Part shown: positions 55,683 through 64,000 of the stretch, one piece after another
How the letters are laid out: every line of letters starts with the position of its first letter
Position numbering within the stretch: the stretch's first letter is position 1
Program-made: the position numbers and the translations under genes
The notes under the pieces: generated by a model
What the model saw: only the letters and a program-made list of their open reading frames with translations
The model's database searches: none
Told to the model about the DNA's origin: nothing
Assembly (NCBI RefSeq): GCF_037975245.1
Contig: NC_092568.1
Span: 33,822,501-33,886,500 of the forward strand
DNA from: Apostichopus japonicus
Taxonomy: Eukaryota; Echinodermata; Holothuroidea; Aspidochirotida; Stichopodidae
Direction: 5' to 3'
Length of the DNA stretch: 64,000 bases

Positions 55683-57832
55683 GCTACTCCAGATGGTTGG
55701 TTTTATCTTGAATTTTCTCTTCATTTATTTCTTCTTCGCTACCAAGTAACATACACGTAAGAAATAAATGTCAGCATGAGAAATTTTAAAAGCCAAAAGA
55801 AAAATGCAAAACAGTTCCATTTTTGTCAAATTTTGTATGTATTCACTATAATTTAGTCTACACACTTTTCAATGAAGCATAAAGTATTTACATCACAACT
55901 GTTTTCAAAACTGTGTGTCCTTCGAAACTACACAATACACGCTTGTGGCTGATCAATGCTATGAGTAAACCATTCACCGCCACAAAGTTGGCATATCTAT
56001 CTTTAGATGTTCTTTCAGGTTCAATTCAATCTAAATAAATTGAGGAAAGCAAACCGTGGAATCCTGAAGAATATTATCAAGTGGGAACTAATCTTAACCA
56101 TCTTCACTCTATTTCAAATTACACTGTACTGTTAAGAAAGGTCAAACGTGGACATAAATGATTTTTAATCTGCAGTAAAAAAAGTGTAATGGAATCAACA
56201 CCAAGATTTCCAAACTTTTCCAGCCTTTCCAAAAGTAATCATGAATTGTTTTAACATATTAAACATATTACCAAAACCTTAGACATTTCCTCTTGTAAGT
56301 TTTAAAGCAAAGGAACACATAAAGAAGCATTGAGGAAAAGATTACTATACTTTGCCAGCAATTACAACTGTGTGTGGAATGCAATCACTGCTATTTCATA
56401 TAATGCACAACTTTGAGTACCGCTTTCATTACATAATCAATGAACTGTACAGTTATGTCCTCAATTAAACTCTGCTACCTATATCTAAGGGAGATGTTGT
56501 TCATACTTCAGTGATAAAGTCAAAGGAATGTACAACAAATGCTGTTACTTCCCATCTACAGATTAAACCAAAAGCAAGATTTTTGTAGCCATCTCCATGT
56601 TATAGCCTAGAACCCCCTTATCTACAGTTCTACACCTCAGCAGCAAATATCTCTCATTCAGCAAAATCTCTGTCCTTTACAAATAACTTCCTGCCAAGAA
56701 AATTGCATTAAAGATGGATTTTCTTCTGTTACCCAGTCTGTTAGACAAACACATTTAAGAAGAGGATGCAACCACGGAAATTCTGTAAAGAAACCTTGTA
56801 GCTGAGCTGTTTTCTCGTACATGATTGATGTCAGATCTGAATAGCATGTGGGTTTCATCAGACATTGCCTCCTGTGACTGGATTTGACAACAGACTTCCT
56901 TCAGCAATGGGTTTTACAGCACCAATAGTTTATTTGGATTTTGGTTTCACATAAATAGCTCAGTGATGGAAGGAATGCAAATTCAACAAATGGTTACACA
57001 ACATCAAAGAGCTGTTTGACAGGTGTTGTACACAGACTATTAGAACTTCCAGTAGCCTATTCAGTGATGACTAAAATAGACATAAACCATTAAACTGCTA
57101 TGTGAAAATGACTCTCTGTAACAGACAATGCACCATCTCAAATCAAGAACCGCTGTCAAGAAATAGTCCACCGCAATTCTTAGAGTAAAGAAGAAAATAG
57201 TTAATCTGCATATCACCAATCAAACATTCATTAGAATGTTTATATTTTAACAAGAATTTCCTTTAAACATTCACAGAGAAACTGATTCACCTCATACTGT
57301 ACTCCTTTCACATAACATGGATAGCCTTGATGTTTCATTGGTTCATGTAACCAGTGTTTACTTTGCAATCCACAGAAATGAACTAATCTTGCTGATCGTT
57401 CTATCATGTGCATAAGATCAGTTTAGGGGTGGGGAGCTACAATGGAATGTATACAAACAGACAGCTGTCTACATTGAAGAACACTCCCCTCCATAATGAA
57501 TTCCATCAAATCAGAACTGTAAAATACTAACATCTGCCTGACACTGACCAACAAATATGCTTCGATACAGGAGAATTTTGTTATTCCCTTTTCAACACCT
57601 ATAGTGTGAGAGATCAACAATGTTGTCATATATAGTTCCCAAGATTCTGCTGGAAAAGGGAATTGCTTTTTTTGAATCACTTTGAGCACTGCTCTCACAA
57701 AGTATTACCCAACTTGGAATGGTAATTCAAACACACTCATCATTTACAATGGATAATAATTCTTCACTGTTCTGCAGTGTTCCGGATATTAATGTTATCT
57801 TAAGCCAGTTAACGCTAACAGACCAATGGCTG

Positions 57833-60781
57833 TTATTTTACATGGTTTTCTGACTTCTCTTCAACGCCATCCTCCTCCTCATCCTCTTCCTCTGAACTCT
57901 CATCTGTGTAATAGCAAGTAATAACTGGTCTGTTGGTGTTGACAAACAGATCATCGTCGTTATCGCTGTCCGTCTCGGAGTATTCACTGTTGGAATCCAC
58001 TTTGAGCTTTTGTTCCATCTCTTCTAACAAATCACCAACTGATGTCTCTTTTGTTTCCTTGGGGGTGATGCTTTCCTTTCTTGGTAAAAACGACTCTGGC
58101 CTAAACAGACGAAAACAATTCTAAAATGTGATAACAAGTAACAATTAATTCATCTTTATTACTGGACCAGACATTTCTTAGCTATCTGTTCTCAGTGTTC
58201 TGTACAGCAAGTGTTGGTCCATGGCTTATCATGCATCGTACATATGGTACAGACTGCAAGGCATAAAATTGGCTAGATTATAACTCCAGCACTATTTCTA
58301 CTAAATCTATATTTGTTATAGGTTTTGAGGACTTGACCATTCTAAGCCTTCAGAAAGTTCCTTTTACAACTTTAAGTTCCACAAGCAGTCACAAATAAGT
58401 TCTAACAAACAAAACAAAAATGACTCATATTGACTTCGCCATCCTCTAGGACCAACTCAATCATTTGAGAAATATTGTTTTGCTACAATTTCCATTTAAA
58501 AATTTGGAATATTACTGTCAACAAGTCTGACCAGTGGCTCGCTTGGGTATGAACTGCTACAGGCTGTGTGATCCAACTATAGTTGCTGAAGGTTTGCAAC
58601 AAGCTGTGCATTTTGCCACTGAAAGTAGCACTCTACTGAACGAGAACAAATCTGTGCACTGCCTTCAGAGGCACACTGGTTCCATGCGGGTATATCAGTC
58701 TGCCCCTTCCTCTGACAACATTGTAGGCAATGTATGAAATTTCTAACATACTTGAAACCTGCCCACGCCCCGTCTAATCACGTCCCTACAAAACATTCAA
58801 CATTGTACACACAAATACACAAAGTTCAGCTTCCCAAAAGACAATGCTGTTCAGACTTCATCTGCAGATGCATTTCTAAAAGTCTCAACCAGTTCAATAG
58901 AAACAAACAGACAGAAATATCATATGGGTTTCTCCTTCCTTTCTCCATTCAACCTTTAGACTTCTAAAAAGTCATACAGTACCAACAAACCCAGTTCTCA
59001 GACCTCACTTTACAGAACTTACAAACAGTCAGGTTTAAATAACCGTTTTTATTATTTATTTGGCCCTTGGCCCTTAGCATCCTACTTACCATTTGCCCTC
59101 TTCTTTGATATACTTGATCTGTTCTGGATAAAGAATAATGCTTATCTCAGCTTTAACCTTTGAACCTTCAGATATCGGATCCACAATGACAAAGTCTCCT
59201 GAAAAGATGATAGAAACTTGTGTTAGGTACAGTATTAGAACATAGTGGGATTAAAACTTACACACTTGTATCAAAATCAAAGAAATGGACAAGTTTTAAA
59301 GTGCATCATTGTGTACATGATATGTTTGATTTCAAATACACCAATCCATACAGATATAAAAAAGAAATCCCCTTACATGTACTATCAAGCTTTTTTTCAC
59401 CAAACCATCCATGTTCAGATGCTCATATTTCTTAATCTTTCCAAGGCTTTTCATATTTGTACAGTCTTTTGTACTGTAGTACAGGCTTGCATTTAGTGCA
59501 TCATCTTAATTAAACCTTCTTCCTCACTGTTTGTATAAATGACTAGACAACATTCTACTGCACACAATTGAATGATTTCACTGCCAATGATATCTCTGAG
59601 GAAAGACTTCCTTACTAAATGCAGAATAAAATGTATCAAAGACCAGAATTATTATTATCTGATTGTTTGTCACTCCTTCATTTAATATGGCCTCAGTCAT
59701 AGCAAGTGCTCATTACTCTCAAATTTGAGCAATACAATATAAATTTTGTGATCAATTTTTTTTATCATTATATAGCATGCCTACATGTGGTACTGTACCA
59801 ACTGTGAAAGTTTGAAGATAGGATCTGTATAATGCCTGTAGGTTTCTTGGACCTGGAGTTAAGAAAATTTATATTTACCTCTTTTTATCCAGACATTCTT
59901 CCTGAATTTTGATGGCATGCTTGCCAGGAACTTTTCACCAGCAGCATTTGCCATTTCATGTAGATTGTTCCCTCTGCCAGCCACAACCTTGACAAAGATA
60001 ATAATAATGGGACATGCATCAATAACCCTGAAACAGAATCCCTAAAGAACATTTAACAGTTTGATTAGTATCAGACATTGTTGAAAACGGCTTCAGAGAC
60101 CCACTGTTAAAGGCTCCCTATGCAGGGCAATGTTTAAGGACATTCTTTGTCCCTCGGGCAACCAGGCATCACATTCTGCTTGTCCAGAGCAAAGTGGCTG
60201 CTCAGTTCAAAACTTTAAACAAGATGAGAATTTCTGAAAGTCTCACGTACAGGTATAGGAGGGTGCAATGTGTTGGAGTTGGTACTTTAAATCCATTGGT
60301 ATCAAACAATGACAAATATTAGCAATATTGACAAACAAGTAAGAAATATTATAGTAAGAGGATACATTTTGAAAAATCCCATAACCTATCATCAATCATA
60401 GTAAAACCTGGATTATCTACACTCGTAGGGAAAAAACATTTATTAAGATTTCAAAAAAACAAACCCACCAGGATTTTATTTTTTCCATTACTACAGCTTT
60501 GCTGTTGCAATATTTATGGACATTATTGCGTGGACATTCCTGCATGATGTGTGTGCAGTATTATGCAATGAATTGTTGGATACCAACGTTAATGGATGTT
60601 GGGATAACATCCCTTTTACTCTCGGTATAGGAACCAAGGTAACTCCTCTCCGAACATGTTCTACAGTACCTGCAAATTAGTGTATGTTACTAACCTTAAC
60701 AATCTGTTGGTTATCTGTGGGCAAGATAAACTCTTCCAGAACCTCTCTGGTCACATGCTTTCTCTTTGTTGTTTTAGACAT
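57833..60781 (-). CDS. EIF1AD: eIF1A domain-containing protein (EIF1AD, haponin)
   Basis: Small nuclear OB-fold protein related to translation factor eIF1A; its exact role is not well established. Four exons join in frame: 60695-60781, 59879-59987, 59090-59198 and 57833-58100, giving 190 aa (human about 165). The start [17 protein letters not shown] matches the conserved basic N-terminus. The S1/IF1A-like domain (about residues 25-100) shows [38 protein letters not shown] and the EEGKWPESF turn. The acidic tail contains the conserved DDDLFVNTN, then a Glu-rich end. The exon 2 acceptor is an unusual AAG (GTCAAG|GTTGTG); I chose it because it is the only one that keeps the frame. No overlap with neighbours, and convergent with HHAT. 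Confidence 0.94.
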
Positions 60782-63700
60782 GGTGTGCTACTCAAATTTC
60801 ATCAAATCGATGTCAATGCTCTTTCAACTACAGCAGTTGCAACCTTTATTAGTGAAGGCTGCTTAGTGTTTTACATAGATTTCCAGAATTCTTAGCTGAG
60901 CTTTCACAGCAGAAGTTAATTTTCTACTGAGAAAAAGTCCTCCTTCCAAATGTGTAGTCTTCTCACAAATAATAGTGGTAATTAAATTAAGAATAATAAG
61001 ATTACTGTTTTACAAAAATATACCATTTGTCTATGTACGAATCTAAATATTAATTGCACAATAGTCAACTGATGTTGAACTTGATAAATGCACACATATG
61101 GAAAACAGTTTTCGAAAGTACTGTAAATTACAAATTTACAGTCAGCACTGCTATACCTACAGTAGTTAAAGGCACTGTCAGAACAACCTATAGCCTAGGC
61201 TATCCTTTATCTGTCAACTTCACTGTGATTCAGTGTACAGTAGGCTAGGCAATAAGTTGTGTCACCCCAAAAAAAAAAAACAACCGACGTCCTTTTGAAC
61301 GCTTACAGCTCCATAATGGTAAACAGATTCCGTGGCTAGGATGTATTTGCTACTTTAGACTGTGTGAAAATGGAAGAAACGGCAGAAAAGATATAATTTG
61401 CTAAGTGAAAAGCCATTTCTGTCGCGGTTAGTTTTTATTAACGATGAATGATGTCTGCTAGATGTACAGGACCTCTACACACATGTGTACGATCTGATTG
61501 TGGAGCTGCTGAGCTGTACATATCCATTGCGCAATCGGCTAATTATTTAGAGGGCGCTACTCCAAATTACTTCTATATTACTTTTGTCTTGTACATAGAA
61601 ATTTATTAGGATTTCTATGGTCTTGTAAATGTGATTGTACGGAAGCGTAGAAGGGACATTGCATTGACGAGTTACCAACTTTACAAAACGACAATTTTCT
61701 GCAAATTGACGAGTTGTCGAGATGGTAACGTGACAAAATTCGTATACCATCTCGATATAAGCGAATGTTTGGCATACATGCACCTGTGTCGCGACTGTGA
61801 GACCAAAGAGGAGGGGATGACTTTGTGTGATTAGTTTAGTTTAGAGACCCAAGTATCAGGAAGTCTTACATCAGCTTATTTGAGACCCTATCCGTGTTAG
61901 ATCCTCCTCCACCCCATTTGAGAAATTTTGGTAATATGGAATGTGCTTGGATGCGAATGGATGCTTTATATTGCAAGTTGAGAAACAATGTAAAATATAA
62001 ATATACATATGCATGTGTGTTTCTTTATGCATGGTGCCAAGAAGTATATACGTGCTTGTGCTCCTGGATCCCCAGTAAGGTGACAAGGTATGGATTATAA
62101 AAATCATAAGAGCTTTTCTGAGTTACAAGTTTGTGATGTATTCATGTTTTCTTATGTTTTTGTATATCACAAGTTTTATGTTTGCGGTTTTCCCAAGTTT
62201 GATAATTTACCATGCCACAGACTGTTGCCTGTTAATTGTGTCAATTAAATTAATAGTCCAGCCTGGTTTTTCATATTAATGATAAGTAACGGGAAAAATC
62301 TAAAACCGCAACACTTGTTGTATCAACTGAACGTTCTGCATAAAGTGACGTCATCCATATATTTGGAATGTAGGACCTGTCATATCTTGCTTGTTTAAAA
62401 AATATATATATACTGGCCAATCACTATAACTACAATGAGATTGAATGTCAGTGTGTAAAAGAAAGTGGATTGATAAATAATATTGTTAATATATTGGTTA
62501 TTTAATTTGGAAAAGGAAGAAATATCAATTATATATTATCAAAAAGCTACACCGAAACGGGAAAATCCACTAATGTCTTTAAATTTTGTTCACAAACCGA
62601 CGGCTCTTCATGAGTGCATTACCAACTTATTCTTTATATGCATACTGCAACACAGCTTCATCATAGGTGAGAGAGAATGTATGGTTTACACGCCAGCCCC
62701 CCCCCCCCCCCCACACCCCGCACCCAACCCCCTGTCAACCGGTCTATAGTTGTGGGCCATGCCGTTTGAAAGAACACTAGTACAGTGCCTATATGACCAT
62801 TTTACGTAAGGTGTAGGAAATGTGATATTTATGTTTTCTGTAAATTATACGGGCGTGATTAGGGGCCTACTCAAAGTTGGTATAATTGTTGTAAATCGTT
62901 TTGACAGTTTACATATATTCAAAAGAGATCCACATATTGAATAACTTTCAAAGAACTTTTTTTTCAGTACGGTATAATAGGTATGCAGTTACGTTACTTT
63001 TAACGGGGTTAAATATAATATTATACAGATACTGATGTATTTCATTAAAACAACCGATCATATTTTCATATGCGTGTTTACTCTTTTCCTCTTTTGTTTT
63101 CAAATAGCTATCATTCATATTAATAAAGGTCAAGCCTTCACATAAACAAATAAGCTTAAGTTTGTGATACAGTAATGATAGAGAGATTATCATACAAGTG
63201 AACATATATTTACGTTATGAAAGTTAAATATGGTAGTATCTTGCATTCACGAAATTACATTTCATGTCCATTTAGCGAATAAGGTCTCATCAATTAAGAT
63301 ACACTTGTTTTAAACATCGTCATGACCTTAGTTCTCAAATCCGTGAACAATCATGATTATTGGTCTATGTGATATAGATAACTGCCATGAACACCGTCTC
63401 CAGACAGCTTATAATGATCTTATTCCATTTGGGAGAGATCACAGACTTAATGTTTCTTCACAAACAAGGTTTTCTTGAAGCCTTGATCAAGATTAAATCT
63501 GCCATCATCGAGCCACGTGTGCTTCAATTTCTATGTTTTACTTTCCTTGTTTTTTACACTATGTTCTATATATAATGGAGATAGGTTTACAAGTGCTGAA
63601 TCGGAAGTTGAATATACATGACCTATATAATGATGGAATTGGTTTTAGGGTCAAAACTGTTAACATTCCACCTTCAAAATATGAAACGAAGAACAAAGAG

Positions 63701-64000
63701 AAAATAAAAGGTTTCATATCTTTAGTGACACCATGACATCACAAATTTACAGACATGACAGCTCCCTGACCCGACTTTTACAACTATACGATATCTCAAA
63801 AAACAGAAACAGATTTGTTTCTTCGCTGTTTGCAGGATTTATTGGTCACAAAGATCTCGTTCATATATAAGCTTTAGATGCTGGTGGCAAATTTGTTTCC
63901 ACTTTTTACAAATTATCTTAAAGAGATTTGATCAAAATTCATATTTCAACCAAATAATTACTGTACAATACATACATTATAGGTATCAATAATGTAATAT
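60782..64000. other. EIF1AD upstream region and gene-free DNA
   Basis: The first few hundred bases should hold the EIF1AD promoter, but I see no clear TATA or initiator element. Further right there are poly-A, poly-C (near 62697) and AT-rich stretches and only short open frames with no recognisable family. Any gene would lie mostly outside the window. Confidence 0.5.

Larger units (their letters stand above)
52057..57832. other. HHAT 3' UTR, then gene-free DNA between HHAT and EIF1AD
   Basis: An AATAAA near 53463 is a likely HHAT poly(A) signal, giving a 3' UTR of about 1.4 kb. A short minisatellite with AACTTTTAATGT units lies at 53901-54002, and a SINE at 55388-55682. No other exon is recognisable; short open frames near 54405, 54747 and 57423 have no match I know. 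Confidence 0.5.

Overview
The window is nuclear DNA of a multicellular animal. It has long AT-rich introns with GT-AG boundaries, four spliced protein-coding genes that join in frame by hand, tRNA-derived SINEs, MITEs, a BEL/Pao LTR retrotransposon, and many micro- and minisatellites. The gene set (ciliary AK7, Hedgehog acyltransferase HHAT, EIF1AD, a nucleotide-sugar transporter) and the repeat types fit a marine invertebrate, most likely a deuterostome such as an echinoderm. The species cannot be fixed from sequence alone.

Layout. 1-7700: no gene; tandem and dispersed repeats, including a TTAA-flanked MITE split by a second, TA-flanked MITE. 7701-11935 (+): five-exon nucleotide-sugar transporter of the SLC35A family, 334 aa. 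11936-16886: its probable 3' UTR and intergenic DNA. 16887-39621 (-): complete 16-exon adenylate kinase 7 gene, 699 aa. Its last intron holds about 2.3 kb of a 37-bp minisatellite, and intron 10 holds a very young, intact 6.9-kb BEL/Pao element in antisense orientation. 39622-41798: short divergent promoter region shared with HHAT, a microsatellite and a 701-bp foldback transposon. 41822-52056 (+): HHAT, 11 coding exons, 553 aa. 52057-57832: HHAT 3' UTR and repeats. 57833-60781 (-): four-exon EIF1AD, 190 aa. 60782-64000: nothing recognisable.

The genes are functionally unrelated: Golgi transport, axonemal nucleotide metabolism, Hedgehog palmitoylation in the ER, and a nuclear OB-fold protein. 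The only likely regulatory link is the divergent AK7/HHAT promoter.

The most unusual signal recurs across three of the four genes. Several exon-intron junctions lie inside tandemly repeated units, so the splice site plus some flanking exon has been multiplied from 2 to about 60 times. This is seen for the transporter exon 1 donor, the AK7 exon 15 donor, the HHAT exon 4 acceptor, the HHAT exon 5 donor and the HHAT exon 10 acceptor, and perhaps the AK7 exon 12 donor. Real and decoy splice sites therefore sit side by side, and several decoys would add a stop codon.
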